DNA of 38,070 nt from Candidatus Kapaibacterium sp. (GCA_030833725.1 JAURGP010000019.1:1-38070); one strand, 5' to 3'. Shown: positions 7,003-17,121, counted from the stretch's first letter. Notes: a model not told the origin generated them from the sequence alone. Made by a program: numbers and translations.

Positions 7003-9330
7003 ATGTACACGACTGCACGCGTGTCCGTCCTACTTGCACTCATTTCGTTGTTCACCATCGTATCTGCTTCCGCACAGCAGACAGGCACCATAACGGGAAC
7101 GGTGATTGATGCCGTGACGCAAAGCCCCGTCATCGGTGCTACCGTCGTGGTGGTTGGCACGAAAAAAGGTGCCATCACCACCACCTTAGGTCGGTTCACG
7201 ATCTCCGAGGTAGAGTCTGGCATTCGCGTCCTGCGTGTGACCGCCATCGGCTTCGAACCATCGGAGGTGAACGACGTTGTGGTCAGCCCGGGCAAACCTG
7301 CTACCGTTACCGTGCGACTAACGCAAACCGCCCTAGACCTGGAAGGTGCCGTTGTCATGGCAGACGCCTTTCGCACAGACGTACAGACCGTAACGTCGAC
7401 GAATCTCCTTAGCTCAGAAGAGGTGCGACGTGCTCCCGGAGTGCAGGAGGATGTCGTGCGCGCCATTGCCTTGCTCCCGGGCGTAGCCGTTACAGCAGCC
7501 GGACGCAACGATCTGGCCGTGCGTGGTGGAGCCCCCTTCGAGAATCTCTTCCTCGTCGACAACATCGAGGTTCCCAACATCAATCACTTTGGCAGTCAGG
7601 GTTCAACGGGCGGGCCGCTGTCGCTAATCAACGTGGACCTCGTGGAGGATGTGTCACTTTCGACGGGTGGTTTCGGTCCGAAGTTCGGCGATAAGCTGTC
7701 GTCGGTGACCACGCTGAACCTGCGCCGAGGCAACCAGGAGCGCGTCTCCGGCGAATTGAATCTGAGTACCACGGGCTTTAGTGCCATTGCCGAGGGACCT
7801 CTCGGGGAACGTGGTTCGTTCTTCGTTGCGGCTCGTCGCAGCTACCTGGATCTGATCTTCGGATTGGCGGGCTTCGGCTTCATTCCGGAGTATTGGGACT
7901 TCTCAGCAAAGGTGGCCTACGACCTCGACGATCGAAACGCACTATCCTTCGTTGCCATTGGTGCACTCGACAAGGTGCGGTTCAACAACGACGAGGAGAA
8001 TCTGTTCGACAATAGTCGTGTGACAGCTCCCTCGCAGAACCAGTACTTTTCGGGACTCACATGGCGCCGCCTCTTTGACCAGGGCTTTATGAACGTCACG
8101 CTCGGACGCACCTTCTCGGTGTTCAACACCATCCAGCAAGACACTACTGGCACGCCGATTTTCCAGGCGAACTCTGGTGAAGGCGAGAACTCGCTTCGTG
8201 TGGACGCCGTGTGGCTACCACAATCGGACATCGAGCTCTCCGCTGGTGCCATTGGCAAGTATGCCAGCACGCTCGACTTCGACGTAACGCTACCTGGGTA
8301 CGCCCGCTTGGACGCCCAGGGCCGTCCAGCCCCGTTGCGTGTGGACACCTCGTTTACGGCACTGAAGTACGGCATCTATGCTCAAGCAGCGTGGCAGGTT
8401 TCTCCCCTCTTCCGCGTGAGCGTTGGCGGCCGCATCGACGGCTTTACGTTCCTCGAAGAGAACCTCGTGGCCTCGCCGCGCTTGTCGCTGACCTACACCA
8501 TGACGGACGACATGACGCTATCGGTGAGTGGTGGTAGGTACTACCAGGCACCGCAGTACATCTGGTTGATCGGCGATCCCCAAAATGCATCAACCTTGAA
8601 GCCGCTGCGAGCAGACCAGGCCGTGCTGAGCTGGCAGTGGGTGCCTCGCACGGATTTGAAAGTCCAAGTGGAAACCTACTACAAGGCGTATGGAGAGTAT
8701 CCCGTGCGGCTTTTCCGCCCGCAAGCAGTGCTGGCACCTGCGGGATTCGACGACATCACACGCGATATTCCCTTTGGCTTAGAGCCCCTTGCAAACACTG
8801 GAACGGGCACGGCCTACGGTGTGGAACTCTTCATCCAGAAGAAGTTGAGTACAGATATTCCTCTCTACGGCCTGGTGTCGATCAGCCTGAATCGAACGGA
8901 GTTCATCGCCAGCGACTCGGTGCGTCGCGTGGGCGCCTTCGACACTCCTCTGATCGCGACGATTGCACTTGGTTGGCGCCCGGATGACGTCTGGGAAGTC
9001 AGCGGCAAGGTACGGGCCTCGGATGGTTTGCCCACGACGCCCTTCATTACCACGGCAGAGCGCGCCACTGAAACAGGCTTCCCCATTGGCAGCCTAGACT
9101 TCGATCGGTACAACCAAGGTGAGCGTCTCCCATTCTTCTACGCCCTGGACCTGCGCGTAGATAAGCGCTGGTTCTTCAGCGGATGGCAGCTCATCACCTA
9201 CATCGACGTGCAAAACGTGACGGGCCGACAGAACGTCTCCGGCATCCAGTTCGACCCTCGCATCGGAGAAGCTGTGCAGAATACCAGTCTTGGCGTCTTG
9301 CCGTCGATCGGGATCAACGTAGAGTTCTAA
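7003..9330 (+). CDS. TonB-dependent outer-membrane receptor with a carboxypeptidase-regulatory-like N-terminal domain
   Basis: 775 residues. A signal peptide (MYTTARVSVLLALISLF to ASAQQ) is followed by a CarboxypepD_reg-like domain at about 28-115 (GTITGTVIDAVTQSPVIGATV, GRFTISEVESG). The plug domain follows at about 125-235 (APGVQEDVVRAIALLPGV, NDLAVRGGAPFENLFLVDNIEVPN). The rest is a beta-barrel ending in an aromatic residue (INVEF), as expected for BAM-assembled barrels. These proteins import large or scarce ligands using TonB energy. There is no SusD partner and no TonB/ExbBD nearby, so the substrate cannot be inferred. The ATG at 7003 has AAGGG upstream. It converges on metH with 17 nt between stops and no obvious terminator. 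The promoter region holds the 13-bp triplet. Confidence 0.92.
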   Translation: MYTTARVSVLLALISLFTIVSASAQQTGTITGTVIDAVTQSPVIGATVVVVGTKKGAITTTLGRFTISEVESGIRVLRVTAIGFEPSEVNDVVVSPGKPATVTVRLTQTALDLEGAVVMADAFRTDVQTVTSTNLLSSEEVRRAPGVQEDVVRAIALLPGVAVTAAGRNDLAVRGGAPFENLFLVDNIEVPNINHFGSQGSTGGPLSLINVDLVEDVSLSTGGFGPKFGDKLSSVTTLNLRRGNQERVSGELNLSTTGFSAIAEGPLGERGSFFVAARRSYLDLIFGLAGFGFIPEYWDFSAKVAYDLDDRNALSFVAIGALDKVRFNNDEENLFDNSRVTAPSQNQYFSGLTWRRLFDQGFMNVTLGRTFSVFNTIQQDTTGTPIFQANSGEGENSLRVDAVWLPQSDIELSAGAIGKYASTLDFDVTLPGYARLDAQGRPAPLRVDTSFTALKYGIYAQAAWQVSPLFRVSVGGRIDGFTFLEENLVASPRLSLTYTMTDDMTLSVSGGRYYQAPQYIWLIGDPQNASTLKPLRADQAVLSWQWVPRTDLKVQVETYYKAYGEYPVRLFRPQAVLAPAGFDDITRDIPFGLEPLANTGTGTAYGVELFIQKKLSTDIPLYGLVSISLNRTEFIASDSVRRVGAFDTPLIATIALGWRPDDVWEVSGKVRASDGLPTTPFITTAERATETGFPIGSLDFDRYNQGERLPFFYALDLRVDKRWFFSGWQLITYIDVQNVTGRQNVSGIQFDPRIGEAVQNTSLGVLPSIGINVEF

Positions 9331-9347
9331 GCGTTCTTCGCGTTGTA

Positions 9348-12300
9348 TTAGACCGTCAGCACCGGTGCAAGCCACCGCTCGGCTTCAGCAACTGTGATCC
9401 CCTTGCGTTGCGCATAGTCTACGAGCTGATCACGGCCGATACGCGTAATGGCAAAGTAGCGTGCCTCTGGATGTCCCAGATACCAGCCGCTTACACTGGC
9501 AGCGGGAAGCATAGCGTAGGATTCCGTCAGCGACACACCACACGACGCCGGTGCGTCCAGCAACCGAAACAGTGTGTCCTTCTCCGTGTGATCCGGACAG
9601 GCCGGATAGCCAGGAGCCGGTCGAATTCCGGCGTAGGCCTCATCGATGAGTTCGTCGTTCGAGAGATGCTCATTGGCGCTGTAACCCCAGATCTGCGTAC
9701 GCACCTCTCTGTGGAGCCACTCTGCGGCGGCCTCTGCAAGCCGATCAGCAACAGCTTTGACGAGGATGGCCGAGTAATCATCATGCGCCTCTTCGAACGC
9801 TCGTACGTAGTTGTCCACGCCGCCCGTCACACCAACGATAAACGCACCGATGTGATCCCTACTCGTATCGGACGAGGCCACAAAGTCCGCAAGACAGTAG
9901 TACGGCTGCCCTGGTGCCTTTGAACCCTGTTGACGCAGAAAGTGTAAGCGCTCGCCTGAGCCCAGCACCACATCGTCACCATCACGGTGGGCCTGGAACA
10001 TGCGGCACACTCCCTGTACGCGGATGCTGGCATCGGCCTGCATACGATCGAGAAGCTCTTGGGCATCGCCATACAATGACGTTGCCTCTTGCCCGACAAC
10101 TGGATCAGTGAGAATCTCGGGATAGCGCCCACGCAACTCCCACGAGAGGAAGAAGGGTGTCCAGTCGATGAAGGGCCGCAGGGCAGCTACAGGGATGTGA
10201 TCGAACGTGTGGCGCTCCAGCGACGCTGGGGCCGGTGGTATCATGGTTGCATCCAGCGTAGGGGCGAGCGCACGGGCCTCGGCCAATGGCACAACGTTTT
10301 TCTGAGATTGTCGCTGTTCATAGGCCGTACGTGTAGCAGCATGTTCGTCCTTGACGCGCGCCGTTGCCGTTGCCCGGCGATCTGCTTCGATGAGTTCCCC
10401 CACAACGGGAACAGCTCGCGATGCGTCCAGCACGTGGATCACAGCATGATCGTAGACAGGGTCGATCTTCACGGCTGTGTGCGTCCTGGACGTAGTAGCA
10501 CCGCCGATCAACAGTGGAGTAGACATTCCACGCCGCTGCATCTGGCGCGCAACATGGACCATCTCATCCAGCGAAGGCGTGATGAGGCCGGACAAGCCAA
10601 TCACATCGGCACCCTCATCTATGGCTGCTTGCAGGATCGTATCCGCCGGAACCATCACGCCGAGATCAATAACGCGATAGTTGTTACACCCAAGCACCAC
10701 TCCAACAATGTTTTTGCCGATGTCGTGTACATCACCCTTTACTGTGGCTAGAATCACCGTACCAGCATGGGAAGGAACATCACCTTCGGCCTGCTGCTCC
10801 ATGAAGGGCGTGAGATAGGCCACGGCACGCTTCATGACCCGTGCACTCTTGACCACCTGTGGAAGGAACATCTTCCCTTCTCCAAACAGATCACCAACCA
10901 CGTTCATGCCATCCATAAGCGGACCCTCGATCACGGCGAGAGCCGACCCCAACGTGGCAAGAGCCTCAGCGGCGTCATCGTCAATGTAGTCGGTGAGCCC
11001 CTTGACCAGCGCATGTTCAAGGCGTTGCGCGATCGGGAGTGTACGCCACGTCACATCCGCGACCGTCTCCAGTGAACCTCCCTTGACGGTCTCTGCCAAC
11101 GCGATCAAACGCTCAGTAGCGTCGGGTCGTCGGCACAGCAACACGTCCTCGACGTGCACGAGTAGATCCTCTGGGATCTCCTTGTACACGTCAATCTGCC
11201 CGGCGTTCACGATGCCCATGTCCAGGCCAGCCTGAATCGCATGGTAGAGGAAGGCTGTGTGCATAGCCCGACGCACGGGCTCGTTGCCGCGAAACGAGAA
11301 CGAGATGTTGCTCACCCCACCGCTTACCGCCGCATGGGGCAGGGTCTGCTTAATCCACCGGATTGTTTCGAGAAAGTCCAGCGCATAGCGGTTGTGTTCC
11401 TCAATGCCGGTCGCCACGGTCAGGATGTTCGGATCCAGAATGATGTCTGTGGCAGGAAAACCAATGGCATTCACCAGCAGATGGTAGGCACGCTCAAGAA
11501 TCTGCTTGCGACGCTCAACTGTATCGGCCTGCCCCACTTCGTCGAAGGCCATCACGACAACGGCCGCGCCGTAATCCCGGCAGAGCTGCGCACGTTTCAG
11601 GAACTCATCCTCGCCATCCTTGAGCGACACTGAGTTCACGATGCCCTTCCCCTGCACGCACTGCAGGCCGGCTTCGAGGACGGTCCACTTCGACGAATCG
11701 ATCATGATGGGTACCCGGGCAATGTCGGGCTCGGCGGCCAGCAAGTTCAGGAACCTCTGCATTGCCTGTTCGGAGTCCAGCAGACCTTCGTCCATGTTGA
11801 CGTCGATGATCTGCGCCCCATTCTCCACCTGTTGACGAGCAATGTCGACGGCCTCTTCGTAGGCGCCGGCTGCAATCAGCTTGGCAAACTTTCGCGAGCC
11901 CGTCACATTCGTGCGCTCACCGATGTTGACGAAGTTGGTGTGCTCGGTGATCTCCAATCGCTCCAGCCCTGCAAGTCGAAGGTAGGGGGCTCGAGATACC
12001 GGTACGCGGGGTTGTTTGTTGCGAACGGCCTCGGCCATGGCCTGGATGTGCTCTGGCGTTGTACCACAGCATCCGCCCAGGATATTGAGGAAGCCCTCCT
12101 GAGCAAAGGCTGCCGCTTGCTCGGCCATCCAAGCCGGCGACTCGTCATATCCACCCATGGCGTTTGGCAAGCCAGCATTTGGATACAGCGAGACGAATGT
12201 TGGCGATAGTGTACTGAGCTCCTCGATATAGGGGCGCATCATTGCCGATCCGAGCGCACAGTTCAACCCCACCGAGAGGAGATTGCGGGTGTGTAGAATC

Positions 12301-12992
12301 GATTCGAGGAAGGCTCCGGCTGTTTGGCCTGAGAGTGTCCGGCCGGATTGGTCTACAATCGTACCACTCAGCATCACCGGCACGGTACAACCAGTGCGAT
12401 CGCAGATTTCTGCGTAGGCCTTGATCGCTGCCTTAGCATTGAGCGTGTCGAAGATCGTTTCGATCAGCAGGAGATCAATGCCTCCGTCGATGAGTGCCTC
12501 GATCTGTTCCCGATAGGCCTCCTTCAGTGCCGTAAAGGTGACGGACCGATAGCCGGGATCATTCACATCCGGCGAGAGAGATAGCGTAACGTTCGTTGGT
12601 CCCACGGCACCGGCAACGAACATCTCACGGTCTGGCTGCGATGCTCGCACACGATCGGCCGCCTCTCGCGCCAGTCGCACGGCTTCAAGATTCAACTCAC
12701 GCACGAGGGACTCGCACTGATAGTCGGCCTGTGCAATGCGTGTGCTCGAGAAGGTATTCGTTTCAACGATGTCCGAGCCGGCACGAAAGTAGGCCTCGTG
12801 AATCGACCGGATCACATCGGGCTGTGTAAGGACAAGCAAGTCGTTATTGCCCTGCAACGGCACTGGATGATCGCGAAAGCGCTCACCGCGGAAGTCTTCT
12901 TCCGTTAGGCGATGGCGCTGAATCATGGTACCCATGGCACCGTCAAGCAGCAGAATCCGTTCAGCCAGGGCCGTGCGTACAGCGTGCGACAT
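9348..12992 (-). CDS. metH: Cobalamin-dependent methionine synthase
   Basis: Methylates homocysteine from 5-methyl-tetrahydrofolate through methylcobalamin. At 1,214 residues it is close to E. coli MetH (1,227). The homocysteine domain ([12 protein letters not shown]) carries the zinc cysteines C245, C308 and C309. The pterin domain shows [14 protein letters not shown] and IDVNMDEG. The cap and B12 domains carry [11 protein letters not shown] with the cobalt ligand H756. A full reactivation (SAM-binding) domain follows, with [12 protein letters not shown] and [14 protein letters not shown]-type segments. The ATG at 12992 is chosen because AAGGA lies just upstream and homology starts there; an in-frame 36-residue extension looks non-coding. 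It lies 35 nt after trmO, so probably in one operon. No cobalamin or SAM riboswitch is visible. Confidence 0.96.
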   Translation of the reverse strand: MSHAVRTALAERILLLDGAMGTMIQRHRLTEEDFRGERFRDHPVPLQGNNDLLVLTQPDVIRSIHEAYFRAGSDIVETNTFSSTRIAQADYQCESLVRELNLEAVRLAREAADRVRASQPDREMFVAGAVGPTNVTLSLSPDVNDPGYRSVTFTALKEAYREQIEALIDGGIDLLLIETIFDTLNAKAAIKAYAEICDRTGCTVPVMLSGTIVDQSGRTLSGQTAGAFLESILHTRNLLSVGLNCALGSAMMRPYIEELSTLSPTFVSLYPNAGLPNAMGGYDESPAWMAEQAAAFAQEGFLNILGGCCGTTPEHIQAMAEAVRNKQPRVPVSRAPYLRLAGLERLEITEHTNFVNIGERTNVTGSRKFAKLIAAGAYEEAVDIARQQVENGAQIIDVNMDEGLLDSEQAMQRFLNLLAAEPDIARVPIMIDSSKWTVLEAGLQCVQGKGIVNSVSLKDGEDEFLKRAQLCRDYGAAVVVMAFDEVGQADTVERRKQILERAYHLLVNAIGFPATDIILDPNILTVATGIEEHNRYALDFLETIRWIKQTLPHAAVSGGVSNISFSFRGNEPVRRAMHTAFLYHAIQAGLDMGIVNAGQIDVYKEIPEDLLVHVEDVLLCRRPDATERLIALAETVKGGSLETVADVTWRTLPIAQRLEHALVKGLTDYIDDDAAEALATLGSALAVIEGPLMDGMNVVGDLFGEGKMFLPQVVKSARVMKRAVAYLTPFMEQQAEGDVPSHAGTVILATVKGDVHDIGKNIVGVVLGCNNYRVIDLGVMVPADTILQAAIDEGADVIGLSGLITPSLDEMVHVARQMQRRGMSTPLLIGGATTSRTHTAVKIDPVYDHAVIHVLDASRAVPVVGELIEADRRATATARVKDEHAATRTAYEQRQSQKNVVPLAEARALAPTLDATMIPPAPASLERHTFDHIPVAALRPFIDWTPFFLSWELRGRYPEILTDPVVGQEATSLYGDAQELLDRMQADASIRVQGVCRMFQAHRDGDDVVLGSGERLHFLRQQGSKAPGQPYYCLADFVASSDTSRDHIGAFIVGVTGGVDNYVRAFEEAHDDYSAILVKAVADRLAEAAAEWLHREVRTQIWGYSANEHLSNDELIDEAYAGIRPAPGYPACPDHTEKDTLFRLLDAPASCGVSLTESYAMLPAASVSGWYLGHPEARYFAITRIGRDQLVDYAQRKGITVAEAERWLAPVLTV

Positions 12993-13027
12993 TGTTCCTT
13001 GAACTACAGGTGGTGGACTGCGCAAAA

Positions 13028-13705
13028 CTACCGATCCGTCAGGCACGTGATGGCATGCACGTCTACGGAGGTGGACTCGATTGTGTAGGTTGCCCGCCAC
13101 TGTCGAATCGCGATCTCGTACACGGTATCGGAGATCTGCCGGATTCTCCGATAGGGATGGGGCCAGGGGTCGTGTTCAAGTACACGTATGATGTGCTGAA
13201 CGATGTCCTGTGGCACGTGATCGCTACTCCCTGTTGGTATTGCCACGGTGTAGGAGGTTGTCGGGAGATCATCCAGCCATCCAGCTCGACTCTCCGGAAA
13301 GGCATCGGCATACGCCACGTAGGGCTTCAGATCCAGTACCGGCGTTTGATCCAGTAGATCAATCGAAGCCACCTCCACGAACCGACCGTGCACACGCTGC
13401 ACGGTGCAGGCCGTTAATGAGATCGGATTGGGTCGGTGTGGCGAGCGGGTGGCAAACACTCCGCGTTTTTGTCGGCCGCGAGGCACTAGCACGCGAGGTT
13501 TCCACGTTGTGGCTCGGTGGAACCAGCCAAGGACCCAGATGCGGTCGAAGCCCTCGATGTCAGCCAAGGCCTGTTCATAGTTCCGTCCAGCGAACAACTC
13601 AATGGTAGCGAGGGCATGACGGTCGTCAGCGTCAGGTTGTCGCGGAGCATCATACTTGGCCTGATACGGTGAATGCACCACGCCAATGGGTTCAATGCTC
13701 AGCAT
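13028..13705 (-). CDS. trmO: tRNA (adenine(37)-N6)-methyltransferase, TrmO/TsaA family
   Basis: Family members use SAM to methylate N6 of t6A37 in tRNA-Thr(GGU). At 225 residues it is near E. coli TrmO (235). The N-terminal beta-barrel domain begins [11 protein letters not shown] and contains the family signature [12 protein letters not shown] and GVFATR, which form the SAM site. [19 protein letters not shown] is also typical. The C-terminal part (about 150-225) is the smaller, more variable domain. The start codon overlaps the stop of the upstream outer-membrane-type gene by one base (TAATG), indicating coupling. metH follows after 35 nt: one enzyme spends SAM and the other renews methionine, a loose link that may be no more than operon convenience. 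Confidence 0.9.
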   Translation of the reverse strand: MLSIEPIGVVHSPYQAKYDAPRQPDADDRHALATIELFAGRNYEQALADIEGFDRIWVLGWFHRATTWKPRVLVPRGRQKRGVFATRSPHRPNPISLTACTVQRVHGRFVEVASIDLLDQTPVLDLKPYVAYADAFPESRAGWLDDLPTTSYTVAIPTGSSDHVPQDIVQHIIRVLEHDPWPHPYRRIRQISDTVYEIAIRQWRATYTIESTSVDVHAITCLTDR

Positions 13706-14475
13706 TACCAGGCCGTTCCGATCTGCAGAGACAGCTTCACACCACCAAAGTTGGTGATCGGCAACCCTTGAATACTCTCTAGCCCCGGTTCGCCGTAGGG
13801 AATGGTGTAGTAACGGATCATCACGCCCAATACCGATCCATCGGCAGGATTACCAATGTTGGCTCCAACGGCTACCATCGCCCCCATGCGCCAGTGCGTG
13901 ACAGCATAGCCGAAGGATTCAAAGTACTCGTAGTACCGTAAGCCCACCGCCGGATCCTGCCGGAGATACGGCGTTTGCAGAATCAGTGTGGGCGCAACAC
14001 CAGCCGCCACAAAGGGCTGGAAGGACTCCTGCAACGTACCGCTGAACAACCGGTACTGCGCGCCCACAACCACAGGGAGCATGAACAGGCGATTCACCTT
14101 GTTCGCTACCACCGGAATGGGACCGAGCCAGGCATTCTCGAATTCATCGGAGTTCCTTCTAGGCGAGAAGGCGAGGTTGGCCAAGAGCGTCAGGTCACCA
14201 ACCAATCGGCGTTGATACGAGACCCCAAAGCCCCATCCCGAACCAGAGAACAGGATATCGAGGGCCAGAATGTTGCGCTTCTGTATCTCGCCCTCTTCAA
14301 CAAGGAGTGGCCTCGCTGGTTGAAAGATCACCATCGTGTCGGCTTCTGGTGGCTCCTGACCCGTAACCTGGGCATCAGCGCTCACCGGCAGGATCAGCAA
14401 CACTGCTGTGACCGCCAGTGAAGACAGGTACCTACCGAGGAATCGAAGTGGAAGTGAGTGGAGCACGGTTTTCAT
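13705..14475 (-). CDS. Predicted outer-membrane beta-barrel-type protein, function unknown
   Basis: 256 residues starting with a signal peptide (hydrophobic core LAVTAVLLILPV, cleavage near SADAQ). After a short linker, alternating hydrophobic/polar strands are rich in aromatic residues and Gly (GWGFGVSYQRRL, LANLAFSP, FGYAVTHWRMGAMVAVGANIG, GVMIRYYTIPYG). It ends LQIGTAW, an aromatic C-terminus as expected for a small barrel. It resembles the outer-membrane beta-barrel proteins of Bacteroidota in general, but I recognise no specific family. It is the first gene of a unit with trmO and metH and has a perfect TAACTTTG box 23 nt before its ATG. A link to methionine or B12 supply is possible only by context. 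Confidence 0.72.
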   Translation of the reverse strand: MKTVLHSLPLRFLGRYLSSLAVTAVLLILPVSADAQVTGQEPPEADTMVIFQPARPLLVEEGEIQKRNILALDILFSGSGWGFGVSYQRRLVGDLTLLANLAFSPRRNSDEFENAWLGPIPVVANKVNRLFMLPVVVGAQYRLFSGTLQESFQPFVAAGVAPTLILQTPYLRQDPAVGLRYYEYFESFGYAVTHWRMGAMVAVGANIGNPADGSVLGVMIRYYTIPYGEPGLESIQGLPITNFGGVKLSLQIGTAW

Positions 14476-14498
14476 GGATTGATGAAGACGCGGAACGA

Positions 14499-14506
14499 CA
14501 AAGTTA
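14499..14506 (-). promoter_or_regulatory. Predicted -7 box of the outer-membrane protein-trmO-metH unit
   Basis: TAACTTTG on the minus strand matches TAnnTTTG exactly and lies 23 nt before the ATG at 14475. No TTG is seen 19-21 nt further upstream, so the -33 part is weak. Confidence 0.45.
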
Positions 14507-14527
14507 CGTGAGATGGGTGTGGATAAC

Positions 14528-14557
14528 TTGTTCTCGTGTCATCAATGCGTAAATTCG
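14528..14557 (+). promoter_or_regulatory. Predicted promoter of the nif3-like gene
   Basis: TTG (14528-14530), 19 nt, TAAATTCG (14550-14557), one base off TAnnTTTG. The ATG at 14565 follows after 7 nt, so the mRNA would have almost no leader. It faces the divergent promoter at 14499-14506. Confidence 0.45.
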
Positions 14558-14564
14558 GGTCTCT

Positions 14565-15380
14565 ATGGAGCTTACCGAGTTTCTTGGCCTCGTACAACTA
14601 ATGTTTCCGCCATCCGTGGCGATGCAGGGCGACCCCATCGGCCTGCATGTGGATTCGGTACGCAGCACTGCCAACAGGGTGCTGGTCGCCATGGAACTCA
14701 CGGACGACGTCCTCGATGAAGCTGTTCAGGATGCCAGCGACACGATTGTAGTGTTTCATCCGCTAGTGTACCGTCCCCTTTCCATGATTCATCGTGGTGA
14801 TCGCACGGGACGGCTGGTAGCGAACCTGATCCGGCATGACATCGCACTCGTGGTGGTGCACACCTCCTTCGACTCCTATCCCCACGGAACGAATGCTCTC
14901 CTGGCCCAACGTCTCGGGCTACATCACCACCGGCCGCTGGTTCCGGACCAGCGTGATGGGTTTGGTATGGGGCTTCTGGTACAGCTGCCATCGCCTATTC
15001 CATTTGCCGAGCTGATCGAACGTGTGCATTCCACCTGTGGCTCGCCTGTTCGCTATTGTCCTGCACCAACGGATCAGGTGGAACGCATCGCGATCGTGGG
15101 CGGAAGCGGGATGTCGTTCTATCCAGCTGCGATAGATGCTCAGGCGGATGTTCTCATCACTGCCGACATCCGCTACCATGACTTTCATGCTGCCACGGGC
15201 CGTATCGGGTTGATCGATCCTGGGCACTATGAGATGGAGCAGTTTGTCGCTGAGGGCATTGTCGCGGCTCTGCGCCCGCATGTTCCCGCATCAGTAACAC
15301 TTTCTTGCAGCACGGTTGTCACCAACCCGGTGCACTACAATGTGCGCCCCCTTCCCACCGATTCTTATTCACATCACTAG
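14565..15380 (+). CDS. Nif3-like dinuclear metal centre protein (DUF34/YbgI family)
   Basis: 271 residues, the size of short Nif3 proteins such as YbgI (247). The family forms hexameric toroids with a dinuclear metal site; the best-supported biochemical role is GTP cyclohydrolase-like or metal-handling, not settled. Visible ligand segments are VVFHPLVYRP (H65), VHTSFDSYPHGTN (H99, D103), TADIRYHDFH, and DPGHYEMEQF near the C-terminus (His and Glu). In many members the first motif reads HHP; here it is F64-H65-P, so one usual ligand is replaced. The same F-H-P form may occur in other Bacteroidota, so this may be lineage-typical. The ATG at 14565 is fixed by the family N-terminus. It is 9 nt upstream of the zinc-ribbon gene, the usual pairing in related phyla. 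Confidence 0.87.
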   Translation: MELTEFLGLVQLMFPPSVAMQGDPIGLHVDSVRSTANRVLVAMELTDDVLDEAVQDASDTIVVFHPLVYRPLSMIHRGDRTGRLVANLIRHDIALVVVHTSFDSYPHGTNALLAQRLGLHHHRPLVPDQRDGFGMGLLVQLPSPIPFAELIERVHSTCGSPVRYCPAPTDQVERIAIVGGSGMSFYPAAIDAQADVLITADIRYHDFHAATGRIGLIDPGHYEMEQFVAEGIVAALRPHVPASVTLSCSTVVTNPVHYNVRPLPTDSYSHH

Positions 15381-15389
15381 GATCCGTTT

Positions 15390-16136
15390 ATGACCGAACA
15401 GATTATGCTTCTTGCCAAGCTTGCTGCCGTGGATCGACGACTCGACGAACTCCATGACGAACTTGGCGATCTGCCTCGTGAGGTGAAAAAGCTTGAGGCG
15501 AACGTGCGTGACAAAGCCATGGCCGTGGAAGCCACGGAGGCGAAGTTGTCCGAGATTCGCCACCTGCGTGGGAATGCCGGCGTGTCGAAGGCAGAGATCG
15601 GCGATAAAGAAGCCAAGCTCACGGAACAACAGTTCCAGGTGAAGAACAATCGTGAGTTCGATGCGATCACAAAGGAACTCGAACACCTCAAAGACGAGCG
15701 CGCTTCCCTCGAAGAGCGGCTGCGCACATCGTCCGTGACCGAGGAAAACCTGAGTGCCACGCTGGAGGCTCAGCAAACAGAGCTTGCCGAGGCTCGCGAA
15801 GTGCTCACAGCCAAGGAAGCCGAGCTATCGGAACTCACTGGTGAGCACAACGTAGAGTTGAAGAAATTCATCGAAGCACGGTTGCGCATCATCGCCGAAC
15901 TCAACGACGCTCTCGAAGCTGAGTACGAACGTATTCGCACGTTTCATCGTGAGGCGGCAGTGGCTATTCGTCGGGGCTCGTGCAGTGGTTGCTATTCGGC
16001 GATTCCGTCACAGCGGATCGTGGAGATGAATCACAGCGGCGACAAGCTTCATACTTGCGAGAATTGCGGTCGGGTGCTGATCTCCGAAAAACTGGCAGAT
16101 AGTGTCGAAGAACTTGTCGAAGATGATCAACTGTAG
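15390..16136 (+). CDS. Coiled-coil protein with a C-terminal C4 zinc ribbon (CT398-like)
   Basis: 248 residues. About 1-180 is a long heptad-rich coiled coil dominated by Glu, Lys, Leu and Ala (LDELHDELGDLPREVKKLEA, then several LxxL/E repeats). A zinc ribbon follows at about 195-230 with CSGC and CENC pairs. This architecture matches the zf-RING_7 / Chlamydia CT398 family, proposed to act as an adaptor, with links to secretion or transcription in Chlamydia; the general role is unsettled. The ATG at 15390 follows the Nif3 stop by 9 nt, so the two are probably co-transcribed. RNase P RNA begins 34 nt after the stop. Confidence 0.85.
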   Translation: MTEQIMLLAKLAAVDRRLDELHDELGDLPREVKKLEANVRDKAMAVEATEAKLSEIRHLRGNAGVSKAEIGDKEAKLTEQQFQVKNNREFDAITKELEHLKDERASLEERLRTSSVTEENLSATLEAQQTELAEAREVLTAKEAELSELTGEHNVELKKFIEARLRIIAELNDALEAEYERIRTFHREAAVAIRRGSCSGCYSAIPSQRIVEMNHSGDKLHTCENCGRVLISEKLADSVEELVEDDQL

Positions 16137-16170
16137 TTTCTGAATCGTAGACGACCATGTTCTATAGCGT

Positions 16171-16562
16171 GGGGGATGCCGGGCAGTCGCGTCAGCCATG
16201 AGCTGATGAGGAAAGTCCGAACTCCACAGGACAGTACGCTTCCTAACGGGAAGGCGATGACGCCGGCAACGGTGAAGTCGACGGAAAGTGCAACAGAAAG
16301 ATACCGCCGTGCTTGCGCGGTAAGGGTGAAATGGTGGGGTAAGAGCCCACCAGCAACTGGGCGACCAGTTGGCTCGGCAAACCCCGTGCGGAGCAAGATC
16401 AAGTAAGGGGTAGGAGCATTCGTGCTGACAGTGGTCCGCTGTCCTCGCAAGAGCCTGCCTCGGGTAGATCGCTTGAGGCTACTGGCAACAGTGGTCCCAG
16501 ATAAATGACTGCCTCCTTCGTTTCGGCGAAGAAGACAGAATTCGGCTTACAGGCATCTTCCC
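16171..16562 (+). ncRNA. rnpB: RNase P RNA, bacterial class A
   Basis: The catalytic RNA that trims 5' leaders of pre-tRNAs. Conserved core segments are all present and in order: GAGGAAAGTCCGAACTCC (5' side of P4) near 16208, ACAGAAAGATACCGCC, AGGGTGAAATGGTGGGGTAA with AGAGCCCACC, GATAAATGACTGCC, and ACAGAATTCGGCTTACAG (3' side of P4) near 16535. The ends are set by the P1 helix, GGGGGATGCC (16171-16180) pairing with GGCATCTTCC (16552-16561) with two G-U pairs. The length of about 392 nt is normal. TATAG at 16163-16167 could be the promoter -7 region. Ends are exact to a few bases. Confidence 0.95.
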
Positions 16563-16602
16563 TGCTATAGACCGGTTTGAACACCACATGAAAGGAAGCT
16601 CG

Positions 16603-17103
16603 ATGAAACGACTTCTTGTCACCACCCTAATCCTGTGCGGATTGATGGTTGTTGTGCCGCACGAGGCAACAGCACAAACCCGCCTCGTCGTTCTCCCGTT
16701 TCGGAATACGGATGGGTTGATCGACTACAACCTCTGGCAGTACGAGCTGGCCGATTCGCTGCGGACGATGCTCGTAGAGATGGATCCCAACGAGCAGTAC
16801 TACCATATCGTCGATCCTGACTCCGTGGAGATGGCAATTGCCGAGTTCAACCTCGACCCTACGAATGCCCAGTACGAGAGTGATGTGTGGCGTGCCGTTG
16901 AGTTGGTCCAAGCTGGCAAGGTCATTCAGGGCAATTTCTTCCTCCAGGGCGAGCGTGTCCTGATCAATGCCTACATCTACACGGTCGAGTATAAAATGGC
17001 CGATCAGCAACATCTTGCAAAGGATATCGTCCGGTCGCCCACAACGTACTTGTCGGCCGTCAAGTTGATTGCCAAGAAACTCTTTCCCGGACTACAACAG
17101 TAA
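16603..17103 (+). CDS. Small exported protein, function unknown
   Basis: 166 residues from the ATG at 16603, chosen over the in-frame ATG at 16588 because AAAGGAAG lies 5-7 nt before it and the signal peptide then starts MKRLLVTTLIL. A cysteine sits in the hydrophobic core (LILCG), but the residue before it is Leu, so a lipoprotein site is unlikely; cleavage near ATAQ is better. The mature part begins RLVVLPFRNTDG and has a helix DSLRTMLVEM and a VIQGNFFLQGERVLINAYIY segment. This order resembles the N-terminal alpha/beta domain seen in TolB-, FlgO- and CsgG-related periplasmic proteins, but I would not name a family. It lies between rnpB and lipA, 18 nt upstream of the latter. Confidence 0.78.
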   Translation: MKRLLVTTLILCGLMVVVPHEATAQTRLVVLPFRNTDGLIDYNLWQYELADSLRTMLVEMDPNEQYYHIVDPDSVEMAIAEFNLDPTNAQYESDVWRAVELVQAGKVIQGNFFLQGERVLINAYIYTVEYKMADQQHLAKDIVRSPTTYLSAVKLIAKKLFPGLQQ

Positions 17104-17121
17104 CGACTACAACAGCAACGT

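Noticed and set aside
9331-9347. A terminator between the convergent TonB-dependent receptor and metH genes
   Set aside because: Only 17 nt separate the stops and I see no stable stem with a T-run.
12993-13027. A SAM or cobalamin riboswitch before metH
   Set aside because: The gap is 35 nt, far too short, and the 14476-14564 region before the operon is also too short for either class.
12993-13100. A 36-codon upstream extension of metH
   Set aside because: It overlaps the end of trmO, resembles no MetH N-terminus, and the ATG at 12992 has AAGGA upstream.
16603-16665. Lipoprotein signal in the small exported protein
   Set aside because: The residue before the Cys is Leu, which breaks the lipobox; an ordinary signal peptidase site fits better.
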